DNA of 64,000 nt from an uncultured Prevotellaceae bacterium (GCA_902782305.1 CACZMV010000008.1:1-64000); one strand, 5' to 3'; shown: positions 1 through 9,596, counted from the stretch's first letter. Made by a program: numbers and translations. Notes: generated by a model from the sequence alone, not told the origin.

Positions 1-130
1 AGGGAAACGAAATATCCCTCCCGTTACCCTCCCTTTTTGGGTCCCCCTTTTAATTGACGGGAGGCACAAATCTGAAAAACGGGAGGGAGACGGGAGGGAT
101 AACAAAAATCCCTCCCGTGCCTCAACCCCT
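1..130. repeat. G/C-rich inverted and direct repeats at window edge
   Basis: Units of the type CCCTCCCGTTA appear around 8-30, and their reverse complement appears around 79-101 (GGGAGGG, two variable bases, then ACGGGAGGGATA). A further CCCTCCCGT copy lies near 110-118. This is an imperfect inverted repeat of about 21 bp that could fold back. The short reading frame across it is low complexity and is not called a gene. The rest of the gap to 340 holds two copies of ACTTTCGGAGAAAAT (about 207 and 249) and the terminator below. The repeat may continue past the window edge. Confidence 0.6.
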
Positions 131-272
131 TTGTACAAAGGTCTTCCGAGCGAAAACGGGAGGATGTGAGGGTAAAATCGTAAAAACTCTGAGAGTAACA
201 AAAAATACTTTCGGAGAAAATTTATTTCTGTTCGGAGTATTGAAAATTACTTTCGGAGAAAATCTGTTTAGA

Positions 273-313
273 GAAAAAAGATGCGAATCTTGCTTATGAG
301 CGAGATTCGCATC
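273..313 (-). terminator. Intrinsic terminator of the susCD operon
   Basis: GATGCGAATCT (280-290) pairs perfectly with AGATTCGCATC (303-313). On the minus strand the stem is followed by TTTTTT. It lies just downstream of the minus-strand lipoprotein gene ending at 341, so it ends the susC-susD-lipoprotein transcript. Confidence 0.85.
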
Positions 314-340
314 TCATAGAAATCAGTTACTCAGAATAAA

Positions 341-2263
341 TTACTTCACAATGCTTAAGCCGAAAAATTTATTCTTAAGAGATATCTTCGATGGCATTAC
401 AGCATTCTTCATTTTTCCGCCATTAAGACGACGAGAGAAGTCAGCTGCTCTCTTCATACTCTGAGCTTGTACACCAGGTAGAATAATCTGGAAAGCACCA
501 TTTCTTCCACCGAAGTAAGCCTTGTCACCAAGATATATCCACGTCTGATAGTTTACTGGTTCATCAGCACTGTTCTTTCCTTCAAGTACTGGGAATGTAA
601 TAACGCCATCAGCCAGTTTTCCGAAGATGTTCGGAAGCTGTGCAAAAACGGCATCAAAACCATATTTTTCTACCAATTCACCTGCATCAGTTGAGAGAGA
701 GAATGGACCATTTTTACCAAGCGTCAGTTCTAGTGGCTGAAGAGGAATATAAACTGCATTGGGGTTCTCTGCATGAATCAAGACATCTCCAGTTCCACTT
801 TCTACTCCGAAGTCAGCAGCAACGGCAGAATACATCTTCACAAGACGATAAAGTCCTGGAGTATCAGTACTCTCCTCAATATCTACAGGATACGTATCTG
901 GAGCATAACCGAAGAGAGGAAGAATCATATCGTCAACGAAATAGCCCTGACCTAATGATTTCCAAGGATTTTTTTCACCACCATAGTACTCGAAAGGAAC
1001 AGAGACTACAGTCTTCACGCTTTTGCCGTTCATGACAACGAAGATAATCTGCAGTTTGCCAGAAAGGTCCTCAGGAATGGGCACATTGTTTGTACCGTCA
1101 ACAACCTCAATACCCTCCAGTTCACCAGCAGCAATAGCATCAGCCACAGCACCTGCATCGACATCAGCAGACATTACAACGGCCTTTGTATTCGTTGCAT
1201 CGTCACCGAGTTTCACCTCTGCTACAGCAAATACCTGTCCTTGTTTATCAGTGAAGACACCAGTATAATCAGCAGTGAGACTGAAGTCACCGATAACAGA
1301 ACCTGGCAGAGCTATAGCAAAGAGTCCGTTTCCATTGGAAACATTCCTAGGCTCTCCGCCAAAAGCATATAAAACAGATCCGGCAGGCATGGTAATTACA
1401 CCATCTTCCATCTTACCAAAATATTGTGGAATTCTTGGCTTCAGGAAATCCAAATCGTAACCATTGTCCATATAATATTGAACATAGGACAAGAAGGAAA
1501 TTTGACCTTTATCACCATAACTATAACCTGAGTCAAATTCTGGGAACCATACATACTTTGGATCACTTGCATCAATTACGAGGTTCACTGATACATTGCC
1601 ACTAGGTTTATATCCTTCCTTAGCCTCATCAACGCTGCTCCACATCTTATTCTTACCAAAATCACCTTCTGGATCATAAGGAGCCTCAACCATGTATTTA
1701 CCTGCTGTAACAACGCTCTCATAAATCTTGACGTTAATAATTTGCGTCTCAGCGCCAAAGGTTGTCATCAGGTCATCACGGTATGTACCCTTACCATTAT
1801 TCTTTTCCATCAGCTTCCACTCGGTCTTACCAGCCTTGAAAGCATAAGTAGATAGTCCATAGGTACTGGCTAAAGAGGCATCATCAATCTGAACCTTGAT
1901 GTCGTCGTATTTACCATACTCAATGTTTGCAGGATCGTAGGTAAAAGTCAAATAAGTTGTAGCTTCGCCGTCAGCAAAGGTAACACTGTTGGCAGAAGGG
2001 GTAAAAATACTACCCTCACTCATTGTGATATTCACAGGAACGGTCAACTCGCCAGCAGTGTTGGTACGGCTAACAGCCACCTGGAACTTATTATCATCGA
2101 ACGATACGTCAACAGTGGAAGCCAAATCATTACCGAAGAACACCTTTGAGCCTTCGTCTGTAGCACCGCTGTATTCGTATTTATTGACACATGATGTCAT
2201 TGTAAGACCCATAATGGCCACAAAGGCAACCAGTGCGTTTTTAAATATCTTGTTCATAATCAT
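341..2263 (-). CDS. SusCD-associated surface lipoprotein with two homologous halves
   Basis: 640 aa. A lipoprotein signal peptide ends at the lipobox Cys25 (LTMTSC), so the protein should be lipid-anchored and probably surface exposed. Residues about 35-140 look like a beta-sandwich of the Calx-beta kind. The rest appears to be two homologous units of about 200 residues: each has a FGK(M/L)xDGVIT(M/F)P motif (about 300 and 580) followed by a GNGLFAIALPG / NGAFQIILPG motif. It is the third gene after susC and susD (18 bp gap), the position of SusE/SusF-type glycan-binding proteins. That role is inferred from position; no catalytic motif was seen. Start could be Met1 or Met3. Confidence 0.75.
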   Translation of the reverse strand: MIMNKIFKNALVAFVAIMGLTMTSCVNKYEYSGATDEGSKVFFGNDLASTVDVSFDDNKFQVAVSRTNTAGELTVPVNITMSEGSIFTPSANSVTFADGEATTYLTFTYDPANIEYGKYDDIKVQIDDASLASTYGLSTYAFKAGKTEWKLMEKNNGKGTYRDDLMTTFGAETQIINVKIYESVVTAGKYMVEAPYDPEGDFGKNKMWSSVDEAKEGYKPSGNVSVNLVIDASDPKYVWFPEFDSGYSYGDKGQISFLSYVQYYMDNGYDLDFLKPRIPQYFGKMEDGVITMPAGSVLYAFGGEPRNVSNGNGLFAIALPGSVIGDFSLTADYTGVFTDKQGQVFAVAEVKLGDDATNTKAVVMSADVDAGAVADAIAAGELEGIEVVDGTNNVPIPEDLSGKLQIIFVVMNGKSVKTVVSVPFEYYGGEKNPWKSLGQGYFVDDMILPLFGYAPDTYPVDIEESTDTPGLYRLVKMYSAVAADFGVESGTGDVLIHAENPNAVYIPLQPLELTLGKNGPFSLSTDAGELVEKYGFDAVFAQLPNIFGKLADGVITFPVLEGKNSADEPVNYQTWIYLGDKAYFGGRNGAFQIILPGVQAQSMKRAADFSRRLNGGKMKNAVMPSKISLKNKFFGLSIVK

Positions 2264-2281
2264 TATCTTTAAAAATTTGAT

Positions 2282-3922
2282 TTATTCCCATGGAGTATAA
2301 AGATCAGAAGGATCGGGGTTGTTCCAGTGGTTGACAGCCTGATTGTCCTGATACTCGCTGACAGAGATAACAACGTTCATCCATGCTGGACGACCCTCGG
2401 TATTCAGACGCAGGGCACTGAAGAACGGTGTGCCGCTATAACCACGGTTAACACTCATGTTCAGACGCTTGTAGTCGAAGAATATCTGACCTTCACCCCA
2501 GAGCTCTACACGCTTCTGGAAGATGATCTCGTCAATAGCAGCCTCCTTAGAAGAAGCATTCGTAGTGTAAGCTGCATCACGATACTGAGTCATAAATTCT
2601 GTCAGCGTAGCGATACCTGCAGCGGGATTGTCGTGAGCTTCAGCCTCAGCCTTGATAAAATACATTTCCTCTACACGCATCAAAGGAATTGCGACTGCAC
2701 AACCCACATTGTAATCGTCAACATTACCCTGACCAGGACGGAACTTCAGGGCGGCAAACTCTGGCATATCCTCAGCTTCAGAAGGTGTCAGATATTCAAT
2801 ATGGTTCTTTGACTTCTGATTGCGCAGATCAGAACCCTCGGGAGCCTGCCACCACTTCTTGCGCCAGTCGGTATTGGAAATGCGCTCATAGAACTTCCTG
2901 TCACAAATCATATACTGACCCGTGGCAGAACCTGTGTAACCAAAAGAAGTCTGGTTAGACATCCAGGAAGTGAAGTTGACAATACCTGACTTTACAGCAT
3001 CGTCCTCTTTCACGAGGTTACAGCACCACATAAACTGAGAATATGTGTTCATACCAGAAGTCTTGTCCAATGCAACAGCCTCAGACAACGGGGTCATACC
3101 CGATGCAGCGATGGCATTCTGGGCTGCGGTAGCTGCTGCTGCATACTCCTCAGTCCACATGTTCAAACGGGCCTCCAAGCCATAGACACAAGCCAGGTTG
3201 GGGATGGTACGATTCAGACGGTCACTGACATTGGGAATATATTCCTTAGCTTTCTCAATGTCACCCTTGATGAATGTAACCAAGTCAGCCTTCTTGACAC
3301 GAGGATTATTACGAGCTTCAGCCTCTGTCATCGTAGGAGTTACGATGGGCACGGTCAGACCTAACACATCGTTACCATCAGCGTTGATGCTACTAGTCTT
3401 ATCATTGGGCAGGAACTCATACATACGTCCCAAATCCAGATAAGCTAGGGCACGAACAGCATAAGCAGCACCCAGATAACCCAACTGCTCCTTAGTTGCC
3501 GTTTCGGGATTAACTACATTAATTACAGAGTTAGCAGTCAGCACCAACTTGTAGTAGTACTCCCAAATATAGGCAGCATAGATGTACTCACCACCCATAT
3601 ATTGACAAGCACCAAAGCGGTAGAATTGACTTGCATAGCTGCTGGTGGGGAATCCCATATCGTTACCCATCATGTCGCGAATAATCATCATGGCAGGATA
3701 GCCAAAAGGTGCGTGCCAAGTGTATTTGTCGACATAAGATTCATCCATCGCGTTAAGCTGGGCAGGAATAGCCATAGCCTGTGCCTTGGTGGCTGAGCTG
3801 GAACGCTCTGCCTGTGCCTGGGTCGCTTTGTCTGTTGGCTCTGTTTCCTCAATACAGCTGGTATTTACCAAAGCCAGCGAGAAGAGACCAACGGTCATTA
3901 TTGATTTGATATATCTTTTCAT
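2282..3922 (-). CDS. SusD/RagB family nutrient-binding outer membrane lipoprotein
   Basis: 546 aa. Signal peptide with lipobox Cys23 (LVNTSC). The body has SusD hallmarks: an N-terminal helical region with a Tyr/Trp-rich segment (YIYAAYIWEYYYKLV), the AVRALAYLDLGRMY helix, and the C-terminal RVEEMYFIKAEAEAH and FQKRVELWGEGQIFFDYKRL motifs. SusD proteins form the lid on a SusC channel and bind a glycan or peptide at the cell surface. The gene follows susC by 34 bp in the same operon. The substrate cannot be read from the sequence. Confidence 0.95.
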   Translation of the reverse strand: MKRYIKSIMTVGLFSLALVNTSCIEETEPTDKATQAQAERSSSATKAQAMAIPAQLNAMDESYVDKYTWHAPFGYPAMMIIRDMMGNDMGFPTSSYASQFYRFGACQYMGGEYIYAAYIWEYYYKLVLTANSVINVVNPETATKEQLGYLGAAYAVRALAYLDLGRMYEFLPNDKTSSINADGNDVLGLTVPIVTPTMTEAEARNNPRVKKADLVTFIKGDIEKAKEYIPNVSDRLNRTIPNLACVYGLEARLNMWTEEYAAAATAAQNAIAASGMTPLSEAVALDKTSGMNTYSQFMWCCNLVKEDDAVKSGIVNFTSWMSNQTSFGYTGSATGQYMICDRKFYERISNTDWRKKWWQAPEGSDLRNQKSKNHIEYLTPSEAEDMPEFAALKFRPGQGNVDDYNVGCAVAIPLMRVEEMYFIKAEAEAHDNPAAGIATLTEFMTQYRDAAYTTNASSKEAAIDEIIFQKRVELWGEGQIFFDYKRLNMSVNRGYSGTPFFSALRLNTEGRPAWMNVVISVSEYQDNQAVNHWNNPDPSDLYTPWE

Positions 3923-3956
3923 ATCGATTTACTTTTTGTCTTTTTACATTTAACCA

Positions 3957-6900
3957 TTAGAACGTAACTGAGACACCACCAGAGATAGTGCGGATAGGTG
4001 AATAGTAACCCTGACCACTAGAACCAGTGATAGAAACACGTGGGTCAAGACCCTGACGCTTAGACCATACCCAAACGTTGTCGGCAACACCATAGAAGCG
4101 AATCTTCTGAACGCCGAACTTAGACGTGAACTTCTTTGGCAGGGTGTAACCAATCGTGATGTTCTGCAGTGAGAGATAAGAAGCACTGGTCAGGAAACGG
4201 TCTGATGAACCTGCCATATAGGTATCGCCATACTGCAGACGAGGAACGTTGGAGTTGGGATTCTCAGCAGACCAAGCATTGAGCAGGTCAACATGGAGGC
4301 CATAACCACCTGTTGTACCCAGCGTCATCAGCTGCGCATACTGAGAGTCGTAAACCTTACCACCCAACTGATACTGGAAGTCTACAGAGAAATCGATACC
4401 CTTCCAGCTGATGCTGGTGCCGAAACCACCATATACATCGGGCAACACATCGTCGATAATGAAGTCAGAAGCCTCAGAATAGGTGTAAGTAGTACCGATG
4501 CCATCAACGATAGGCTTACCGTCCACAAGAACAGTCTCCATAGTAGGAATCTTCTCACCATTCTCGTCCAACTTGTAGCTTCCATCATCATTCTTTTGCC
4601 ACATCAAGTTGCCATCGCCATCTACACTTTGCTGCTGCTTGTAGTTAACTTTGTACCACAAAGACTGTCCAGCCTTACTTGCATCATAGGTCTTGTCACC
4701 TGTTGTCTGATAGGTGTCCTGAGTATAGACACCAGCATAGCTCTTGGTATAGTATGAGTAGCGAGACTCACCTTCAGTGAAGAAGAACGTACCAGACTTG
4801 TAACCATTATATTTATAGTCATCTGTCCATTGAGTCTTACGCTCCTCAGGCAAGCGAGTAACCTCGTTGTGGTTAGATGTCAAGTTAGCATAGGCACTCC
4901 AGGTCAGATCCTTGTTGCGAATGATGTCACCGGCAACCTGAATCTCAACACCACTGTTGCGCATATCACCAATATTAGCATAGTAACCGCCATAACCAAA
5001 GCTGTTAGGCAGGGTGAAATATGACAGCATGTCCTTGGTTGTATTCGAATAGTACTCAATACCACCAGTCAAGCGACCATTCCAGAAAGAGAAGTCAACA
5101 CCGATATTAAACTTACCGTTCTTCTCCCAAGAAATATCAGGATTACCCAAAGTCTCAGGAAGAAGGGCTGCATTATCATTGGAGTTTACAATGCTATAGT
5201 AGTTGATGTAGCGATAAGAACCGATCTGGTCGTTACCGTTCTCACCATAAGAAGCCTTCAGTTTCAACTCGTCAACCCACTTGGCATTGAACCACTTCTC
5301 CTTATTAATCAACCAACCGCCACCAATACTCCAGAATGTACCCCAACGCTTGGCAGGAGCAAAGCGTGATGAACCTTCGTATACGATACTTGCCTGAGCA
5401 AAATAACGCTCGTCAAAGTTATACATGGCACGACCCAACCATGACTCTGTATTATAGTCACCGCGGGTTGAAGAACCTGTACCGGCAACAACGGCACCAG
5501 CCAACTCATCGTTCTCAGGTGAGAACTGGTTGTTCTTTGTGTAATACAGATCATAGTCGCGCATGCGATAATATTCGTGAGCGGCCATCACCTCTACATC
5601 GTGCTTGCCGAAGAGATGTTTCCAGTTGATACGCTGCTGGTAGTTGAAAGTCCAATAACGCTGATGCTCTTTTGATACCTGACCGTTCAGGTTGGCATAC
5701 TGTCCGAAATAGGGGTTGACAGTACCGGTATAACGCCACTCACGGAGATAGACATTGTTAATGCTGGTAACAGTGAATCCATAAGGCAAGCGGAGTTCCA
5801 GTGTACCAGTACCATTAAAGGTGTTACCCTCAGTGTTGTTCTTGTTCAACTGGTTAGCAGAGATGGGGTTAGACTGGCCCAGATAAGGACGAACCAAACC
5901 CATGGAAGCTTTGTCACCATAGTCGTAACGATACATCTTAGAATTCTCATCATAGATCTTGTTACCCTGAGCGTCACGCATGAAAACAGGATAGATAGGA
6001 GCAATGTAACCTAGTGAGAAGATGTTACCAGATGAACCACTCTCACCATCGTTACCAAGGTAGTTGCGATCGAAATGAGCATAAGACATGTTGGCACCAA
6101 TCTTCAACCACTCCTTCAGCTGATAGTCAGCCTTCAAACGAGCAGTGAAACGCTTGTAGTCAGAAGCGGTTGTGATACCGTCGTTTGACAAGTAGTTGAC
6201 AGAACCGTAGAAAGTACCTTTGTCTGTGCTACCAGTAGCTGAAACGGTGTACTCCTGACGCAAACCATTCTTATAAATCTCGTCATTCCAGTCATCAGGA
6301 ATCAGATAGTAGCCGTTAACAATATTACCCAATGTAGCGTTAGGATTCAGCTTACCATTCTGACCGATCAGATACTGTCCCTGAGGAACATTGTAAACAT
6401 TGTACTCCAATGAAGTGTTCTGACCAGAAGCGAACATGGCTGTGTTAGCATAGCGCCAAGCCTCTTCAGGAGTAGTAACACTCTCAACCTTATTCAAACC
6501 ATAGTTATACAGTCCCTGATACCACATCTCATAGTAAGCGGCAGGGTTATCGATAACCTCGTACTTTGGAGTGGCACGAACATTAGCACCCCACTTGGCA
6601 TCTGCTGTTATAACAGCATCCTTACCCTTCTTGGCACTCTTGGTTGTAATCAAGATAACACCGTTACCACCACGTGCACCATACAGAGCAGTAGAAGAAG
6701 CATCCTTCAAAACGGTCATCGACTCAACGTCAACCGGGTTGATGTCGTTCAGAGAACCGTCGAAAGGAGATCCATCGAGCACAATCAGAGGTGCACTACC
6801 AGCAGAAATTGAGTTCACACCACGAATACGGATGGTTGGTGTAGAACCAGGAGCACCCGTCAAGTTGGTAATCTGCACACCGGCAGCCTTACCACGAAGG

Positions 6901-7316
6901 GCATCAATAGCATTGGTCACCTGTACTTTACCAATCTCGTCAGCTCCTACAACAGCTGCAGAACCTGTAAATGACGATTTCTTCTGTGTACCATAAGCAA
7001 CGACGATTACCTCATCAAGGGCTGTCTGGTCGCTGGTCAACATGATACGCATGTTGGGACGAGCACTTACCTCGATAGGCTCCATACCTACATAAGTAAT
7101 ACGCAGGGTCTTCTTGCCCTCTGGAACAGTCAGTGAGAAGCGACCATTTACGTCGGTCACGGTACCTACCTGTGTTCCCACTACCAAAACGCTGGCACCG
7201 ATAACGGGCTGGCCATCGTCTTGTGAGGTCACGGTACCATTAACTTTTGTCTGGGCCAATGCCGTTCCTACCATGAGGAAGAGCGCGGCCAAAAACATCA
7301 TTAGTCTTTTTTCCAT
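3957..7316 (-). CDS. SusC/RagA family TonB-linked outer membrane transporter
   Basis: 1119 aa from the chosen start; the frame stays open for another 28 codons upstream, but these read through low-complexity leader and the promoter lies just above. Signal peptide of 22 residues (ends ALAQ), then a CarboxypepD_reg-like domain (about 25-105), the DEVIVVAYGTQKKSSFTGSA segment that opens the plug, a plug with IRGVNSISAGSAPLIVLDG, and a long beta-barrel ending in Phe. No STN domain was seen, so it is not of the anti-sigma-signalling subclass. It imports a ligand captured by the neighbouring SusD, powered by TonB. First gene of the operon. Confidence 0.95.
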   Translation of the reverse strand: MEKRLMMFLAALFLMVGTALAQTKVNGTVTSQDDGQPVIGASVLVVGTQVGTVTDVNGRFSLTVPEGKKTLRITYVGMEPIEVSARPNMRIMLTSDQTALDEVIVVAYGTQKKSSFTGSAAVVGADEIGKVQVTNAIDALRGKAAGVQITNLTGAPGSTPTIRIRGVNSISAGSAPLIVLDGSPFDGSLNDINPVDVESMTVLKDASSTALYGARGGNGVILITTKSAKKGKDAVITADAKWGANVRATPKYEVIDNPAAYYEMWYQGLYNYGLNKVESVTTPEEAWRYANTAMFASGQNTSLEYNVYNVPQGQYLIGQNGKLNPNATLGNIVNGYYLIPDDWNDEIYKNGLRQEYTVSATGSTDKGTFYGSVNYLSNDGITTASDYKRFTARLKADYQLKEWLKIGANMSYAHFDRNYLGNDGESGSSGNIFSLGYIAPIYPVFMRDAQGNKIYDENSKMYRYDYGDKASMGLVRPYLGQSNPISANQLNKNNTEGNTFNGTGTLELRLPYGFTVTSINNVYLREWRYTGTVNPYFGQYANLNGQVSKEHQRYWTFNYQQRINWKHLFGKHDVEVMAAHEYYRMRDYDLYYTKNNQFSPENDELAGAVVAGTGSSTRGDYNTESWLGRAMYNFDERYFAQASIVYEGSSRFAPAKRWGTFWSIGGGWLINKEKWFNAKWVDELKLKASYGENGNDQIGSYRYINYYSIVNSNDNAALLPETLGNPDISWEKNGKFNIGVDFSFWNGRLTGGIEYYSNTTKDMLSYFTLPNSFGYGGYYANIGDMRNSGVEIQVAGDIIRNKDLTWSAYANLTSNHNEVTRLPEERKTQWTDDYKYNGYKSGTFFFTEGESRYSYYTKSYAGVYTQDTYQTTGDKTYDASKAGQSLWYKVNYKQQQSVDGDGNLMWQKNDDGSYKLDENGEKIPTMETVLVDGKPIVDGIGTTYTYSEASDFIIDDVLPDVYGGFGTSISWKGIDFSVDFQYQLGGKVYDSQYAQLMTLGTTGGYGLHVDLLNAWSAENPNSNVPRLQYGDTYMAGSSDRFLTSASYLSLQNITIGYTLPKKFTSKFGVQKIRFYGVADNVWVWSKRQGLDPRVSITGSSGQGYYSPIRTISGGVSVTF

Positions 7317-7426
7317 AAACACTCTCTTGTTATTAATAAATATATTAAAAAATAAATTGTTCACTACTCGCTGGCTGGTCCCCGAAGGGTACGGAGCCAA
7401 TAATCCCTTTTAAGGAAAATTCCGTG

Positions 7427-7458
7427 CAAAGATAATGCTTTCATTTGTAAACAACAAA
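7427..7458 (-). promoter_or_regulatory. Promoter of susC operon
   Basis: On the minus strand a -33 TTTG (7455-7458) is separated by 20 nt from a -7 TATCTTTG (7427-7434), matching the Bacteroidetes housekeeping consensus. The predicted start of transcription is near 7422, giving a leader of about 105 nt. The rest of the 7317-7738 gap holds only A/T-rich sequence and the rseP-operon terminator. Confidence 0.7.
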
Positions 7459-7640
7459 TAAAATATGTAAAAATTGACTTTTTGTGCTCTTTTTTTAATC
7501 TTTTGCCGAATAATTATGCCAAAATGATGCATAATTAACACAAAAATGTTTCAATTCGTTAAGCCATTTTTATGCGGAAGAGCAAAAGACAATGAAATGT
7601 CCTATATATATAATAAGGTACGCGCGAGAGTCGTAGACAG

Positions 7641-7673
7641 AAAAGACCTCAGCGGAAGGGCGCTGAGGTCTTT
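7641..7673 (-). terminator. Terminator of the tsaB-rseP operon
   Basis: AAAGACCTCAGCG (7642-7654) pairs with CGCTGAGGTCTTT (7661-7673) around a 6-nt loop. On the minus strand it ends in TTTT. It lies 65 bp downstream of the rseP stop codon. Confidence 0.85.
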
Positions 7674-7738
7674 ACGTCATGTTATGATATTGCTTTGGTT
7701 TGCTTCGGAGGGTGAAATACTTGGTAAACAGATACTAT

Positions 7739-9109
7739 TTACATATACCCTAGCGCTCGCAGGATGTCGTTGAGGTTGGCAACCACCATGAGGAGGATAA
7801 GGATGCCAAAGCCTACGTATTCGGCACGGATCATGAATTCCTCAGAGGGTTTGCGACGGGTAATCATCTCGTAGAGCAGGAACAGCACATGACCTCCGTC
7901 CAAGGCGGGGATGGGCAGGATGTTCATGAAGGCGAGGATGATGGAGAGGAAGGCTGTCATCTTCCAGAACATGTACCAGTCCCACATGGGTGGGAAGAGT
8001 GAGCCGATAGCTCCGAAACCGCCTAACGACTTGGCTCCCTCGGCAGAGAAGATGTACTTCAGGTCGTCAACGTAAGAGGCGAGGACGTGGAAACCGTACT
8101 TGATGCCAGCAGGGATGCTCTCAAAGAAACCGTATTCACGGGTAATGGGCTTGTAGAGGTCGGCAATGCCCTGAACGGTAAAGCCTAACTTCAACTCTGG
8201 AGTGAGCACAACCTGAGCTGTGTCGGTGCGGGCGTCATTGCCGAAGACAACGACTACCGTACGGGCTTTCATGCTGTCGGCAGGTGTGGTAGCCATAGCC
8301 ATCATATCGGCACGACGACCCAGTTGGTCGACAAACTCATTATAGGAATCAACGGCAGAACCATTGATGGCCAGAATCTTGTCGCCTTTGGCAAGACCAA
8401 TCTCTGCTGCTGGGGTTCCAGGCAATACGCTGTCAACCTTGGCAGGCATCAGTGGACGCACAAACGAGGGGTCGGCCTTCATCATGTTCAGCAGGTTCAG
8501 CTCGCCAGGGAGCGCAATGCTCATGGGCTTGCCGTCACGAATAATGTCGACACGATGAGCCTCAGAGATGTCGCGATAGAGGTCGGCAGAGAAGTCCTTG
8601 AAGGGACGGATGTCCGTACCTATTAATATATCGCCATCCTTGAAGCCATACGATTTGGCCTCCTGGTTGAACTTCATACCCAGCGTCATGTCCTTGACGG
8701 GGATGTAGGTGTCGCCCCACCAGAACAGGATCTGCGAATAGATGAACAGCGCCAACAGGAAGTTGACCAGCACGCCGCCTATCATAATGAGCAGACGTTG
8801 CCAAGCGGGTTTGGCACGGAACTCGTAGTCTTTGACGGGCTGCTTCATCTGTTCTGTATCGAAACTCTCGTCAATCATACCCGCTATCTTGCAATAGCCA
8901 CCTAAGGGCAACCATCCGATACCATACTCAGTATCGCTATTCTTGGGTTTGAACTTGAACAGACTGAACTTCCAGTCGAAGAAGATGTAGAATTTATCTA
9001 CGCGCACTCCAAAGAGTTTGGCGAAGAAAAAGTGGCCACCTTCGTGCAACAATACCAGCAGGCTGATGGCCAGAATGAATTGTAATACTCTGATAAGAAA
9101 TACTTCCAT
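7739..9109 (-). CDS. rseP: RseP-type site-2 intramembrane zinc protease
   Basis: 456 aa inner-membrane metalloprotease of family M50. The zinc motif HEGGH is at residues 22-26 in the first transmembrane helix, and the third-ligand motif ALDGGHV lies near residue 405 in a later helix. Between them are PDZ-like segments (PGTPAAEIGLAKGDKILAING). The family cleaves anti-sigma factors and leftover signal peptides within the membrane. It is the last gene of an operon that includes dxr and murA; the dxr-rseP pair is common, but here a four-helix-bundle gene sits between them. The terminator at 7641-7673 follows. Confidence 0.95.
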   Translation of the reverse strand: MEVFLIRVLQFILAISLLVLLHEGGHFFFAKLFGVRVDKFYIFFDWKFSLFKFKPKNSDTEYGIGWLPLGGYCKIAGMIDESFDTEQMKQPVKDYEFRAKPAWQRLLIMIGGVLVNFLLALFIYSQILFWWGDTYIPVKDMTLGMKFNQEAKSYGFKDGDILIGTDIRPFKDFSADLYRDISEAHRVDIIRDGKPMSIALPGELNLLNMMKADPSFVRPLMPAKVDSVLPGTPAAEIGLAKGDKILAINGSAVDSYNEFVDQLGRRADMMAMATTPADSMKARTVVVVFGNDARTDTAQVVLTPELKLGFTVQGIADLYKPITREYGFFESIPAGIKYGFHVLASYVDDLKYIFSAEGAKSLGGFGAIGSLFPPMWDWYMFWKMTAFLSIILAFMNILPIPALDGGHVLFLLYEMITRRKPSEEFMIRAEYVGFGILILLMVVANLNDILRALGYM

Positions 9110-9122
9110 AATTTTAAGTTAT

Positions 9123-9158
9123 AAGTGAAAAATGAAAAGTGAAAAATTTGCTTCCGCT
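9123..9158. repeat. Left arm of inverted repeat flanking the four-helix-bundle gene
   Basis: AAGTGAAAAATGAAAAGTG followed by AAAAATTTGCTTCCGCT on the plus strand. The same sequence, with one extra AAAAGTG unit and one substitution, occurs in reverse complement at 9554-9596. It is a GTGAAAA-type tandem array that runs against the direction of the operon. Confidence 0.85.
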
Positions 9159-9172
9159 CTCCATATTCACCA

Positions 9173-9550
9173 TTATTTTATTTGATTATTATTCTTTGTT
9201 GTTCTGATTGAAGATATTAATATTGCGAGGACTTCTCTGCAGTCTTTTTCCATACTCTCAAATTCCTTGTCTGAGATATAACCTGTATCTTTCAGAAGGT
9301 TGATCCAATAAATAGTCTCGTTGCATTCTTTCAATGCAATGGAAAGCTTGCTGATGAAATCTGCCGGGCTTTGGGCATACACAGCTTCACTAACCAACGC
9401 ACCAATGGCAGTGCCTGAACGAAAGGCCTGATTCAACATGCCATATTCTTTTGGGGTGCATTGTATATGTTTAACCATATTGACAACCCTTACAGCCAAA
9501 TGGTAGCTTTTCGTGTTAAGTGGAGATTGGTCATTGTGGAGAGTTCTCAT
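9173..9550 (-). CDS. Four-helix-bundle protein (23S rRNA IVS / S23 family)
   Basis: 125 aa. The pattern (TKSYHLAVRVVNMVKHI, FRSGTAIGALVSEAVYAQSPADFISKLSIALKECNETIYWINLL) matches the TIGR02436 four-helix-bundle family, known from 23S rRNA intervening sequences and related to the Avd protein of diversity-generating retroelements. No RNA or retroelement partner is visible here, so the function is unknown. ATG at 9550 is chosen; the frame extends 10 codons further to a GTG, but that part is encoded by the flanking repeat. The gene sits between dxr and rseP with inverted repeats on both sides, which suggests it arrived as a cassette. Confidence 0.8.
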   Translation of the reverse strand: MRTLHNDQSPLNTKSYHLAVRVVNMVKHIQCTPKEYGMLNQAFRSGTAIGALVSEAVYAQSPADFISKLSIALKECNETIYWINLLKDTGYISDKEFESMEKDCREVLAILISSIRTTKNNNQIK

Positions 9551-9553
9551 AAC

Positions 9554-9596
9554 AGCGGTAGCAAATTTTTCACTTTTCACTTTTCATTTTTCACTT
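9554..9596. repeat. Right arm of inverted repeat, overlapping the dxr stop codon
   Basis: Reverse complement of the 9123-9158 array with one more 7-nt unit. On the coding strand it reads AAGTGAAAAATGAAAAGTG and onward, and the TGA that ends dxr (9591-9593) is part of the array. The spacing of TGA codons (7 nt) puts stops in several frames. Confidence 0.85.

Noticed and set aside
54..299. 81-codon frame across the left-edge repeats
   Set aside because: Low-complexity repeat translation, no promoter or family resemblance.
7546..7773. 75-codon plus-strand frame between susC and rseP
   Set aside because: It runs through the rseP-operon terminator and into the rseP 3' end; no family resemblance.
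9173..9550. Diversity-generating retroelement (Avd partner)
   Set aside because: No reverse transcriptase, template repeat or variable target gene in the window.
9551..9580. GTG start giving a longer four-helix-bundle protein
   Set aside because: The added residues are encoded by the flanking repeat.
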